NCBI RefSeq assembly: GCF_900177245.1
Contig: NZ_FXBM01000004.1
Span: 1 to 64,000 of the forward strand
Direction: 5' to 3'
DNA: 64,000 bases
DNA from: Rathayibacter oskolensis
GTDB taxonomy: Bacteria > Actinomycetota > Actinomycetes > Actinomycetales > Microbacteriaceae
This document shows, piece after piece, positions 48,427-57,730 of the stretch (its first letter is position 1; the number at the start of each line of letters is the position of its first letter). The notes beneath the pieces were generated by a model, which had not been told where the DNA came from, did no database searches, and saw only the letters and a list, made by a program, of their open reading frames with translations. The position numbers were made by a program, and so were the translations under genes.

Positions 48427-49955
48427 CAGCCGGCCCTCCTCTCTGCGGGAGTGCCGCGTCGGGGCAGCACGATCGGGGTGAGGTCGGCCTCGAAGTCGCG
48501 GTCGAGCGGGAACATCGGCCGCCACACCTCCTCGAAGACGAGGCGGTCGAAGTCGAGGTCGGTGCCGCCGGGGGTGAGCGCCATGAACTCGGAACCGGAG
48601 GCCGCTCGCTGGTTGGGGAAGAGGTAGCCGTTCTTCACCACGACGACGTCGAACGGAGTGATGTCGGTGTAGGCGAGGCCGAGCATGGCGAAGGCGGGGG
48701 TCGCCGCGTCCACGTCGCCGACGAAGCGCTGGCGGTGGTTCTGCACGCTGACCGAGATCGGGCCGTCGCGCAGCACGGCGCCGACGATCCCCTCGCCGTA
48801 GACGCCCTCGATGAGCTCCTCCACGCGCCAGACGCCGTCGACCGGCCCGGCGTAGCGGTCGTCGACGACGGCGCCGATCGCGCGCTCGAGCACTCCGCCG
48901 ACGCCCGCGGCGATCGCCGCGCCGAGGGTGGGAGCGTCGACGAGGCCTGCGAAGAGGAACCGCCGACCGGAGGCGGCCACGTCGCGGCGCTCCCGGGTGC
49001 GCGCCAGCGCGACGGTCACGTCCCCCGAGCCGCCCGCCGTGACGTTGTCGCCCGAGTCGCTCAGGTAGACCGGAGTCGCGGCTCCGTCGAGCACGAAGTC
49101 GAGGGCGTCGTCCCAGGATCCGTAGCGGGGGCTGGTGATCCCGAAGTCGGCGCGGGCGTCCCAGTAGCGGCGCGCGACGGCCTCGGCCGCGGTGACCGCC
49201 GCCTCCTGGTCGTCGGCGAGTGCGAGCACAGCGGCCGCGTTGCGGTCCTCGTCCGCCCAGGGGAAGCCGCACCACAGGCCGACGTCCATCAGCCCGTGCT
49301 CCGCGATCGTCGGAACGAGCGAGCCGAACACCGTGGTGGCCGGTTCGAAGAGAGTCGACGTGCGCTCGCCCGGCAGGAGCACCGGCACCCGCACCCACGC
49401 CTTCACCGGCCGACGTCCCGAGCGGATGACCTCGATCAGGTTCGTGACGGCGCGGTCGCGGGTCTCGAGTCGGTCGATGTGCGGCGCGTGCCGGTAGACG
49501 GCGGCCACGTCGATGAGGCCGGCGAGCTCGCGGGAGAAGTTGCCGTGGGGGTCCATCGAGATGCCCAGCACCGCCTCCTCGCCGACGATCTCGCGCACCA
49601 TGCCCACGAAGCGCTCCTCCGCGTGGTCGCGGCCGAGGACCTTCAGGGCGCCGTGCATGTCGAGGTAGACGCCGTCGTACGAGCCGTGCTCGCGCAGGCG
49701 CGCAGCGACCTCGTCGAAGATCTCGTCGAAGAAGGCCGGGTCGAGCGGGCCGCCGGCGCCGCTGTGCGCGCGGGTGAGCGGCACCCACTCGACACGGTCG
49801 ACGACTGCGCCGAGACGCTCGTCCCACTCGTAGTGCGCGAGCAGTTCCTCGTCGCGCAGCACCTCGAACATCGACGCGCGCATCACATCGAGAGAGAAGG
49901 TGCTGCACTCGCCGTAGATGCCGACGATCGCGATGCGGGGTCGGGTGCGGCTCAT
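48426..49955 (-). CDS. M81 family metallopeptidase (MlrC-like), paralogue B
   Basis: 509 residues. It has five extra N-terminal residues (MSRTR) before the conserved RIAIVG start, Glu16 in GECSTF (Cys replaces the first Ser of ESSTF), His101 in LDMHGAL, Asp135/His137 in SMDPHGN and His159 in YRHAPHID. The metal set is complete with the family spacing. The C-terminal domain has SDSGDNVTAGGSGD and VVVKNGYLF. Cytosolic. ATG 49955 overlaps the stop of paralogue C (ATGA). It is clearly diverged from its neighbours rather than a recent duplicate, so a distinct specificity is plausible. Confidence 0.9.
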   Translation of the reverse strand: MSRTRPRIAIVGIYGECSTFSLDVMRASMFEVLRDEELLAHYEWDERLGAVVDRVEWVPLTRAHSGAGGPLDPAFFDEIFDEVAARLREHGSYDGVYLDMHGALKVLGRDHAEERFVGMVREIVGEEAVLGISMDPHGNFSRELAGLIDVAAVYRHAPHIDRLETRDRAVTNLIEVIRSGRRPVKAWVRVPVLLPGERTSTLFEPATTVFGSLVPTIAEHGLMDVGLWCGFPWADEDRNAAAVLALADDQEAAVTAAEAVARRYWDARADFGITSPRYGSWDDALDFVLDGAATPVYLSDSGDNVTAGGSGDVTVALARTRERRDVAASGRRFLFAGLVDAPTLGAAIAAGVGGVLERAIGAVVDDRYAGPVDGVWRVEELIEGVYGEGIVGAVLRDGPISVSVQNHRQRFVGDVDAATPAFAMLGLAYTDITPFDVVVVKNGYLFPNQRAASGSEFMALTPGGTDLDFDRLVFEEVWRPMFPLDRDFEADLTPIVLPRRGTPAERRAG

Positions 49956-51451
49956 GCGCGCTTCTCCAGGAGGATCGGGGTGAGGTCGGGTTCGAATCCG
50001 GTGTCCAACGGGAAGATCGGCCGCTGGACGTGCTGGAAGGCGAGGCGCTCGGGGTCGAGATCGGTGCCGCCGGGTGTGATCGCCATGAACCAGCTGCCCG
50101 CGGCCTCGATCATCCCCGGGAAGAGGTAGCCGATCTTCACCACGACGGTGTCGTAGTCGTCGGTGGGGAACCACGCGTGGTTCGGCAGACGGCGCCCGGT
50201 CATCGGGCCGAGCACCGACGGAGGCACGAAGTAGGAGCGGCCGAGCTGCACCATCACGTGGATCCGGTCGAGCCCGAGCACGGCGGCGACGACTCCCTCG
50301 CCCTCGTACAGGCCCTCGACCAATCGCACGATGCTCCAGCTCCGTTCGACCGGAGGCGCGAACCGGTCGTCCACGACGGCGCCGACGGCCCGCGTCAGCG
50401 TGCCACCGACCCCGACCGCCTCCGCGGCGCGGACGGATGCCGGATCGGTCAGGCCGGCGAAGAGCACCCGCAGTCCGGAGGCGATGACGTCCTCGCGCTC
50501 GAGCGTGCGCGCGAGGGCGACCGTGGTGTCTCCCGTCGCACCCGCCGACACGTTGTCTCCCGAGTCGGAGATGAAGAGCGGGGCCGCGGGACGGGTGAGC
50601 GCGAAGTCCAGTGCGTCGTCCCACGACCCGGAGTGGTCCGCCACGATCACGAAGCCGTCGCGGGCGTCCCAGTAGGAGCGGGCGACCTCCTCCGCGCACG
50701 CCGCGACCGCTGCGCTGTCGTAGCCGGTGACCAGGACGGCCGCGGCGTTGCGCGACTCGTCGGCCCAGGCGAAGCCGACCCAGAGGCTGGCGTCGACGAC
50801 GCCGTAGCGCTCGATCGCCGGCAGCAGCGCGCCGAAGACCGTCTTCGCGGGCTCCACGAGCGTCGACGTTCGCTCTCCGGGCAGGAGCACCGGCACGCGC
50901 ACCCACGCCTTGACGGGGCGCTCGCCGCGCCGGAGCACCTCGACCAGCGTGCGGACGGCCCTCTCGCGGGTGGCCTGCGCATCGATGTGCGGGGCGTGCC
51001 GGAAGCACACGGCGAGGTCGATGTACTCGGCCAGCTCCTCGGAGAAGTTGCCGTGCGTGTCCATCGACATCGAGATCACCGTCCGCTCGCCGACGACGGT
51101 GCGGATGCGGCCGAGCAGCTCCTCCTCGGCCCGTTCCCGCCCCGCGACGTGGGCGGCACCGTGCAGGTCGATGTAGAGGCCGTCGAGCTCGCCGTCCTGC
51201 ACCAGGGCGGCGAGGCCGTCGACGATCTCGCTGACGAAGGCGTCGAAGACACCGGGCTCGATCGGGCCGCCGGCGCCGCCGTGGGCCCGCAGGAGCGGCA
51301 GCCACTCGACGTCTGTCGAGGGCACCCAGTCGTCGAGGTCGTAGAGGGCCAGCAGCTCCTTGCCGCGGGTGATGTCGAAGTTCTCGAGCCGCATCCTGTG
51401 CGGGGCGAAGGTGGACGATTCGGCGCCGAATCCGGCGATGGCGATCCGCAC
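49952..51451 (-). CDS. M81 family metallopeptidase (MlrC-like), paralogue C
   Basis: 499 residues, GTG start at 51451. Glu11 in ESSTF, His97 in IDLHGAA, Asp131/His133 in MSMDTHGN (Thr instead of Pro) and His155 in RHAPHID are all present. The C-terminal domain shows two private changes: SDSGDNVSAGATGD instead of GGSGD, and VVVKIGYLF instead of KNGYLF. Otherwise full length with LLPGERTST and TPGGTD. One base separates the start from the stop of paralogue D, so the unit is continuous. Confidence 0.9.
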   Translation of the reverse strand: MRIAIAGFGAESSTFAPHRMRLENFDITRGKELLALYDLDDWVPSTDVEWLPLLRAHGGAGGPIEPGVFDAFVSEIVDGLAALVQDGELDGLYIDLHGAAHVAGRERAEEELLGRIRTVVGERTVISMSMDTHGNFSEELAEYIDLAVCFRHAPHIDAQATRERAVRTLVEVLRRGERPVKAWVRVPVLLPGERTSTLVEPAKTVFGALLPAIERYGVVDASLWVGFAWADESRNAAAVLVTGYDSAAVAACAEEVARSYWDARDGFVIVADHSGSWDDALDFALTRPAAPLFISDSGDNVSAGATGDTTVALARTLEREDVIASGLRVLFAGLTDPASVRAAEAVGVGGTLTRAVGAVVDDRFAPPVERSWSIVRLVEGLYEGEGVVAAVLGLDRIHVMVQLGRSYFVPPSVLGPMTGRRLPNHAWFPTDDYDTVVVKIGYLFPGMIEAAGSWFMAITPGGTDLDPERLAFQHVQRPIFPLDTGFEPDLTPILLEKRA

Positions 51452-51452
51452 G

Positions 51453-52952
51453 TCACGCCTCCTGACGGACGGGCAGCAGCACCGGGGCGAGGTCGGCCTC
51501 GAAGTCGCGGTCGAGCGGGAAGACCGGGCGCTGCACCTTCTCGAACGGCAGTCGGTCGACGTCGAGGTCGGTGCCGCCGGGGGTGAGCGCCAGGTACTCG
51601 GTCCCGGCGAGCGCGCGCTGACCGGGGAAGAAGTAGCCGTTCTTCACCACGACGACGTCCCAGGCGCTCATGTCGAACCAGACCTGGCCAGGGCGGCCGA
51701 ACGACGTGGGGTCCTGCGGATCGGTGAACTTGAAGCGGGCACTGTGCACGGCGACGTGGACGCGGCCGTCGCCGAGGACCGCTCCGACGACGCCCTCGCC
51801 GAAGGTCCCCTCGAGGAGCCGGGTGACCGTCCAGGGGCCCTCGACCGGTCCGGCGAAGCGGTCGTCGATCGTCGCTCCGATGCCGCGATCGAGGACGCCT
51901 CCCTCGCCCACGGCGATCGCCGCCGCGACGGTGTCGGGATCGATCAGCTGGGCGAACAGGATCGACACGCCGGAGTCGAGAACGTCTCCGCGCTTCAGAG
52001 TCTCGTGGATCGCGAACGTGACGTCTCCGGAGCCGCCCGCCGTCACGTTGTCGCCGGCATCGGCGATCCAGATCTGCCTCTCGGGGCCGGTGAGGACGAA
52101 GTCCATCGCCTCGTCCCACTGCCCGGAGTGCGCGGTGACGATCGCGAAGTCGGCCCGCGCGTCCCAGTAGCGCTGGGCGAGCTCGGCGGCCGTCGCGGTG
52201 ATCGCCGCCTCGTCGTACCCGGTGACCAGCACGGCGGCGGAGTTGCGGTCCTCGTCCGCCCAGGCGAAGCCGACCCAGATGCCGGTGTCGAGCACTCCCT
52301 CGCGCTCCGAGGCGGGTTGCGCCGCCAGGAACACCGAGGTGCCCGGCTCCTCCATGGTCGACGTGAGCTCGCCCGGCAGCAGAACGGGGACGCGCACGTG
52401 AGCCTTGAGCGGCCGCCGCCCGGTCTTCAGCACCGTGACCAGGTTCCGGATGGCCCGCTCGCGTGTCGCCGCGTTGTCGATGTGCGGCGCGTGGCGGTGG
52501 CTTGTGGCCAGATCGACGAGCTCCGCGAGCTCCTCGGAGAAGTTGCCGTGCGGATCCATCGACATCGACAGCACCGCCTCCGGCCCGACTACCCCGCGGA
52601 CCGCGCGGATGAAGTCCTCCTCGTCGTGGTCGCGCCCGACGGTGTGCGAGGCGCCGTGCCAGTCGAGGTAGACGCCGTCGAACGGCGCCTCCGCGTGCGC
52701 GGTCGCGAGGCCCGAGACGATCTCCTGCACGAAGCCGTCCATCGTCGCGGCGGTGATCGGTCCGCCCGCTCCTCCGGTGGCGCGCATGACGGGGACCCAG
52801 TCGATGCCCTCCGCGTCCGCGCCCAGGATGCGGGGGAAGTCGTAGCGGGCCAGCAGCTCGGGGCCGCGGACGATGGTGAAGTCCTGCTCGGTGGAGACGA
52901 GCATGGTGAACATGCTGGCCTCGAGGGCGTAGCCGCAGATCGCGATGCGCAC
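51453..52952 (-). CDS. M81 family metallopeptidase (MlrC-like), paralogue D (most divergent)
   Basis: 499 residues from GTG 52952. Glu11 lies in EASMF rather than ESSTF, and His99, Asp133, His135 and His157 keep the standard spacing (LDWHGAS, SMDPHGN, RHAPHID). LLPGELTST replaces LLPGERTST and ADAGDNVTAGGSGD replaces SDSGDN, so an Arg and two Ser that are constant in the other four copies are lost. This paralogue probably binds a different substrate or product. An 88-bp gap with a GAGGGAGGG ribosome site precedes it. Confidence 0.9.
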   Translation of the reverse strand: MRIAICGYALEASMFTMLVSTEQDFTIVRGPELLARYDFPRILGADAEGIDWVPVMRATGGAGGPITAATMDGFVQEIVSGLATAHAEAPFDGVYLDWHGASHTVGRDHDEEDFIRAVRGVVGPEAVLSMSMDPHGNFSEELAELVDLATSHRHAPHIDNAATRERAIRNLVTVLKTGRRPLKAHVRVPVLLPGELTSTMEEPGTSVFLAAQPASEREGVLDTGIWVGFAWADEDRNSAAVLVTGYDEAAITATAAELAQRYWDARADFAIVTAHSGQWDEAMDFVLTGPERQIWIADAGDNVTAGGSGDVTFAIHETLKRGDVLDSGVSILFAQLIDPDTVAAAIAVGEGGVLDRGIGATIDDRFAGPVEGPWTVTRLLEGTFGEGVVGAVLGDGRVHVAVHSARFKFTDPQDPTSFGRPGQVWFDMSAWDVVVVKNGYFFPGQRALAGTEYLALTPGGTDLDVDRLPFEKVQRPVFPLDRDFEADLAPVLLPVRQEA

Positions 52953-53040
52953 GGTGACGGAGTCCTTTCGGGAGGGAGGGAGAGCGGGGGAGCGGGGGAG
53001 TGGCCGTCGTCGACCGGGAAGGAGGGTCGGCGGCGGCCCG

Positions 53041-54522
53041 TCAGAGCAGGATCGGCTCGAGGTCCGGTTCGATGTCGCGGTCGAGCGGATGCAGGGGGCG
53101 GCCGGCCCGCTCGAAGGCCAGCCGGTCGACGATCAGATCGGTGCCGCCGGGAGTGAGCGCCATGAAGGCGCTGGCGGCGGTCTCGGCCTGCCCCGTGAAG
53201 AGGTAGCCGTTCTTCACCACGACCACGTCGTAGCCGCTCGGGTCGAACCAGGCGAGCCCCGGCATGGGATAGCCCGCGAACGCCGGATCCGCGGTCGACA
53301 CGAAGTAGCGGCGCGCCCACTGAACCGAGACGGAGACGGGCCCGTCGCGCAGCACGGCGGCGACGGGGCGCTCCTCGCCGTGGACGCCCTCGATGAAGCG
53401 CTCGACCGTCCAGCTCCCGGCGACCGGAGGAGCGAAGCGGCTGTCGACGGCGGCGCCGATGGCCCGCTCGAGCACCGCACCGGTGCCCGCCTCGAGCGCG
53501 GCGTCGAAGGTCGCGGGGTCGACGAGTCCGGCGAAGAGGAAGGAGCGTCCGGCCGCCATCACGTCGGCGCGCCGGATCGTCGAGTGCAGGGCCACGGTCA
53601 GGTCGCCCGACCCGCCTGCAGAGACGTTGTCGCCCGAGTCGCTGAGGTAGACCGGCCGCGGCGGGTCCGTCAGCACGAAGTCGAGCGCCTCCTCCCAGCT
53701 GCCCGACCGGTCTGCAACGATGACGAAGCCCTCCCGCGCCGCCCAGTAGTGCTCGGCGAGCTCGCGAGCGCACGCGACGACTGCGGAGGCGTCCCAGCCG
53801 ACGACGAGAACGGCTGCGGCGTTGCGCGGCTCGTCCGCCCAGGCGAAGCCGATCCACATGTTCGCATCGAGCACTCCGTGCCTCGCGATCGCGGGGATCA
53901 TCCGGCCGAAGACGCTCCGACCCGGCTCGACCGTGGTCGACGTGCGCTCGCCCGGCAGCAGCATCGGCACCCGCACCCACGCCCTGTGCGGCTTCTCCCC
54001 GCGGCGGACGAGGTCGACCAGGATGCGCACGGCGCGCTCCCGGGTGTCCCAGCGATCCAGGTGCGGTGCCTGCCGGTGAGCCGCGGCGTGGTCGACGAGG
54101 CTCGCGAGCTCACGCGACAGGTTGCCGTGCGGATCCATCGACATCGTGATCGGCAGCTCCGCCCCGACGACGACGCGGACGGAGCGCACGAAGTGCTCCT
54201 CGGCGCCGTCGCGGCCCAGCACGTTCATCGCGCCGTGCATGTGCAGGTAGACGCCGTCCCACGGCCCGTTCTCGTCGAGCCACGCCATGATCTTGTCGTG
54301 CAGCACGTCGTAGGCCGCCGGCACGACGGGGCCGCCCGCGTTCACCGTGGCGATCAGGCCCGGCACGAACTCGACGTCGGCCGGGAGGTCGGCGAACCGC
54401 CCCGCCCAGTCGTACATCGCGAAGACCTCGTCGCCACGGGTCAGCGAGAACCGCTCGAGCGGCGTGCGGTCGAGTGTGAAGGTGGACGACTCCGTGGCGA
54501 TGCCGACGATGGCCAGGCGCAT
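53041..54522 (-). CDS. M81 family metallopeptidase (MlrC-like), paralogue E
   Basis: 493 residues. Glu11 in ESSTF, His96 in LHMHGAM, Asp130/His132 in SMDPHGN and His154 in HRQAPHLD (Gln replaces the first His of RHAPH, a position outside the ligand set). The C-terminal domain has SDSGDNVSAGGSGD, VVVKNGYLF and TPGGTD. It is the first of the five M81 genes in transcription order and begins 4 bp after the M24-like gene. All structural landmarks are intact, so it should be active. Confidence 0.9.
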   Translation of the reverse strand: MRLAIVGIATESSTFTLDRTPLERFSLTRGDEVFAMYDWAGRFADLPADVEFVPGLIATVNAGGPVVPAAYDVLHDKIMAWLDENGPWDGVYLHMHGAMNVLGRDGAEEHFVRSVRVVVGAELPITMSMDPHGNLSRELASLVDHAAAHRQAPHLDRWDTRERAVRILVDLVRRGEKPHRAWVRVPMLLPGERTSTTVEPGRSVFGRMIPAIARHGVLDANMWIGFAWADEPRNAAAVLVVGWDASAVVACARELAEHYWAAREGFVIVADRSGSWEEALDFVLTDPPRPVYLSDSGDNVSAGGSGDLTVALHSTIRRADVMAAGRSFLFAGLVDPATFDAALEAGTGAVLERAIGAAVDSRFAPPVAGSWTVERFIEGVHGEERPVAAVLRDGPVSVSVQWARRYFVSTADPAFAGYPMPGLAWFDPSGYDVVVVKNGYLFTGQAETAASAFMALTPGGTDLIVDRLAFERAGRPLHPLDRDIEPDLEPILL

Positions 54523-54526
54523 CGGG

Positions 54527-55918
54527 TCAGACCCGTGCCATCGCCAGGTTCGGGGAGAGCCAGAACGGAGGCAGGTAGCCGATCGTGTTCGACATCGGCA
54601 GCACCTCCTCGTGCACGGTGATCCCGAAGGTGTCCTGCAGCATCGCGCGGCGCTGCTGGATGCGCTCCCACGCGGCGGGGTACTTCCCCGCGAGCTCGGC
54701 GCGCAGACCCGCGTCCGCGAGCACGATGCCGTCCTCGATCTGCGAGCTGTGGTACTCGGTGCCGGTCCCGGGGATGATGTCCAGCTGCAGCGCGTCGCCG
54801 GATCCGAAGACCACCTGCGAGCCCGGCGCCACCGGCGAGGCGGGCCACTCGTCGAGGTGGATGTAGTGGCCGGGGTTGAGGAACACGTTGTAGAACGGGT
54901 CGCCGATGCGCGACGCGGTGACCTCGTACAGCTCGCCGGCGGTCAGGCCGATCCGGATCGTCTCGAGCCAGGCGGCGGCCGTGGCGTAGTAGGGGGTGAC
55001 GAGCTTCTCCACGTAGTCCGTGACGCCGTCGGGCAGCTGGCCCGCGTCCTCCACCAGGAAGCCCGCCCGGGCGGTGTTGCTGCCCCAGTAGCCGAGCCCG
55101 GCGCACACGGGGTCCCCGACCTCGAGCACGCGGCTGCCGGGGCTCGCGACGCCGTAGCGCGCGTTCTCGTATCCGCCGAGCATCGTCGGGTGGTAGTTGA
55201 AGGGCAGCATGATCGGCTGGAACCCGGCCGAGGCCTCGAGCTCGGTCATCCCGGGCCGGATGCCGTCGATCAGCCGGCGCACGGCGGTGGAGGCGTGACT
55301 CGCCGCGAACTCGAAGTAGGCGATCTGATCGACGTCGTTGTGCAGACGCAGGCCCTCGCCCGGCTTCACGAAGAGACCGGAGGCGTTCTGCACCGACTGC
55401 GCCCGCGCGGCGACCTCGACGACGATGAAGTGCGGCACGTCCATCCAGCCGTCCGTCCCCGCGCCGCCGAAGTACTTCCAGCCGGCGATGCCGACGGTCG
55501 GCGTCGTCGTGCGACCGAGGCCGGCGTCGGCGAGGAGGTCGGAGAGGGCGAGGTCGTCCGGATCCGGCTGACCGTTGAGCGAGAACTTCGAGAAGCGGAC
55601 GACGTCGATGGGGTACGGGGTGCCGGAGGCGTAGGCGACGCTCTCGTTGCCCACCAGGATGCGCGGCCGGCGGCCGGGCACGAGGATGATCAGCGACTCC
55701 TCGTAGCGGGGGTCGAATCCGGTCAGGTACTGCGTGTTCGCGAAGTGCTCCCGATCGCCGTAGACGACGAGAGCATCGAGCCCGCGCTCGGCCATCGCCG
55801 CGTAGGTCGCTTCGACGCGCGACACGTAGGTCGCCGCGGGCACGGCGGGCTTGTCGCGCGGAAGCTCGAACTCGGGCAGGTCGATCTCGGTGAGTGCGAA
55901 TCCCCAGGGGCTGGACAT
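54527..55918 (-). CDS. M24 (creatinase/aminopeptidase P-fold) protein with degenerate metal site
   Basis: 463 residues with an N-terminal creatinase-type domain (RVEATYAAMAERGLDALVVYGDREHFANTQYLTGFDPRYEES) at about 34-75 and a C-terminal pita-bread domain (DQIAYFEFAASHASTAVRRLIDGIRPGMTELE, GITVHEEVLPMSNT). In metal-dependent relatives the site is D-D-H-E-E. Here the regions read CAGLGYWGSNTAR (both Asp lost), NPGHYIHLDEW (His kept), LQLDIIPG (Glu lost from the usual EPG) and QIEDGIVL (Glu kept). Creatinase itself is a metal-free member, so this may be a metal-independent C-N hydrolase. It sits between the binding protein and the M81 array. Confidence 0.78.
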   Translation of the reverse strand: MSSPWGFALTEIDLPEFELPRDKPAVPAATYVSRVEATYAAMAERGLDALVVYGDREHFANTQYLTGFDPRYEESLIILVPGRRPRILVGNESVAYASGTPYPIDVVRFSKFSLNGQPDPDDLALSDLLADAGLGRTTTPTVGIAGWKYFGGAGTDGWMDVPHFIVVEVAARAQSVQNASGLFVKPGEGLRLHNDVDQIAYFEFAASHASTAVRRLIDGIRPGMTELEASAGFQPIMLPFNYHPTMLGGYENARYGVASPGSRVLEVGDPVCAGLGYWGSNTARAGFLVEDAGQLPDGVTDYVEKLVTPYYATAAAWLETIRIGLTAGELYEVTASRIGDPFYNVFLNPGHYIHLDEWPASPVAPGSQVVFGSGDALQLDIIPGTGTEYHSSQIEDGIVLADAGLRAELAGKYPAAWERIQQRRAMLQDTFGITVHEEVLPMSNTIGYLPPFWLSPNLAMARV

Positions 55919-56046
55919 GAGTGGCTCCAAAGTGTGGGCGGCGTGAGCCGATGGCTGAGCGGAAGTGGTCGGCCGGGTGGGCGCGCTGTGCAGGGGCGCG
56001 GCGCGCCCACCCGGGGTCGTCAGAGGTGGTGAGAGTGGCTCGGGGG

Positions 56047-57645
56047 TCACTCCACCGGCGACACCGCCCAGGCGATGTCCGGGGTCGGGCCGTTCGTCGT
56101 CGCCTCGAGGCCGGTCACGGTCTCGGGGTCGTAGATGAAGACCTGCTCGCTGTTCACGACGCCCCCGTACCACGCGAGGTCGACGTACGAGCGGCTGAAC
56201 GCCTCGGCGTAGAGGTCCTGCGCCTCGTCGGCGTCGGCCGCGGCGGCGGCCGCGTTCAGGGTCTCCGTGAGCTGAGAGTCGCTGACCTGCCACGGGTTGT
56301 ACTGGTTCAGGCCACCCGCGAGGAAGCTCGAGGCGACGATGTAGGGCGGCAGCTCGCCGTAGCCGTAGTAGGCGATCGGGAACTTCTTGGCGGTGATGTC
56401 GGTGACGGCCTGTCCCGCGTCGGAGTAGTTGACGAGGTTGGCGGTGACGCCGATCTCCGCCCAGTTGGCGGCGACGGCCTGCACCAGGATGTCCGAGGAC
56501 ACGCTGGTGACGTAGCCCACGTCGACGGTGAAGCCGTCGGCGTAGCCGGCCTCGGCGAGGAGCTCCTTCGCCTTCTCGGGGTCGTAGTCGTAGTAGTCGT
56601 TCGCCTCCTGGTCGAAGCCGATCGTGTCCTCGAGCGCCAGTGCGCCGCCGGCCTTGCCGTAGTCGCCGTAGACGGCCTGCGCGATCGAGACCTTGTCGAT
56701 GGCGTAGTTCAGCGCCTGGCGGACGCGGACGTCGGCGAGCTCGGGGGCGATCTCGCCCGTGCGATCGATGTAGTTCATGCCGAGCAGGCCGAGGGGCACG
56801 CCGAAGGCCTCGAGGCCGGAGGAGGTCGCGGTCTCACCCGTCGCGGTGTCTCCTCTGAAGAGGTCGACCTCTCCGTTCTGCACGGCCTGGAGGGCGGCGG
56901 CGGTGTTCGCGACGACCTTCAGCTCGACGCGGTCCCAGAGGATCTTGTCCTGGTCCCAGTAGTACTCGTTGGGCGTGTAGACGTAGGTGTCGTCCGCGAT
57001 CGTCTCGGCGTTGTCGAGCACGTAGGGTCCTGCGCCCGCGGTGTTGCTCTTCAGGCCCTCCTTGTCCTCGAGCCCTTCCGGGCTGATGACGGAGCCGAGG
57101 AGCACGCGCTGGGTGAGCAGCTCCGGCAGCGACGGATTGGAGGTCGCCGTGGTGATCAGGACCGTGGAGTCGCTGGACGCGGTGATGGAGGAGACGGAGC
57201 CGAGCCAGTTCGCGCCGTTGACGCCGGAGGTGAGCGCGTAGTTGAGGGAGTCGGCGACCCCCTGAGCGGTGAGGTCGGAGCCGTCGGAGAACTGGACGCC
57301 CTCGCGGATGGTGAGCTCGAACTGCGTGTTCGCGTCGTCGAGGTACTGCCACTCGGTGGCGAGGTCGGGAACGTACTCGCCGTTGCTGTCGACTCGGATC
57401 AGCGGGTCGTAGGCCAGCGCGATGAACCAGATGTTCACCGGGTCGACGTTCTGGAGGTAGGGGTCGAGGCTGACAGGGGGCGCGACGGTGGCGATCCTCA
57501 GCACGTCCGGCTCGTCGGAGTCGGAGGAGGAGGCATCGGAGTCGGCGGAGCAGCCGGCGAGGACGAGCGCTGCGGCGGCGGCGAGGGCGGCGGCGAGCAT
57601 GACCGGCCGGCGGCGGCCGGCTGGCAGGGAGGACTGACGGAACAC
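56047..57645 (-). CDS. Peptide-type ABC transporter binding lipoprotein (family 5 SBP)
   Basis: 532 residues with a lipobox LVLAGC (Cys32), an acidic Ser/Asp linker and the family 5 (DppA/OppA) fold: VAPPVSLDPYLQNVDPVNIWFIALAYDPLIR, YVPDLATEWQYLDDANTQFELTIREGVQFSDG, GAGPYVLDNAET and VRQALNYAIDK. It captures the operon's substrate outside the membrane. GTG 57645 follows AGGAG at ideal distance. It comes after the ABC membrane and ATPase genes, an inverted order compared with dpp operons, and is followed by the M24/M81 enzymes. Confidence 0.88.
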   Translation of the reverse strand: MFRQSSLPAGRRRPVMLAAALAAAAALVLAGCSADSDASSSDSDEPDVLRIATVAPPVSLDPYLQNVDPVNIWFIALAYDPLIRVDSNGEYVPDLATEWQYLDDANTQFELTIREGVQFSDGSDLTAQGVADSLNYALTSGVNGANWLGSVSSITASSDSTVLITTATSNPSLPELLTQRVLLGSVISPEGLEDKEGLKSNTAGAGPYVLDNAETIADDTYVYTPNEYYWDQDKILWDRVELKVVANTAAALQAVQNGEVDLFRGDTATGETATSSGLEAFGVPLGLLGMNYIDRTGEIAPELADVRVRQALNYAIDKVSIAQAVYGDYGKAGGALALEDTIGFDQEANDYYDYDPEKAKELLAEAGYADGFTVDVGYVTSVSSDILVQAVAANWAEIGVTANLVNYSDAGQAVTDITAKKFPIAYYGYGELPPYIVASSFLAGGLNQYNPWQVSDSQLTETLNAAAAAADADEAQDLYAEAFSRSYVDLAWYGGVVNSEQVFIYDPETVTGLEATTNGPTPDIAWAVSPVE

Positions 57646-57730
57646 GGTTAATCTCCTGAGGGTGAGACGGGTCAGCGGAGCGGTGCGGGAGTCGTGCAGG
57701 GTTTCGGTGGAGTGGTGCGGGGCGGAGGGG

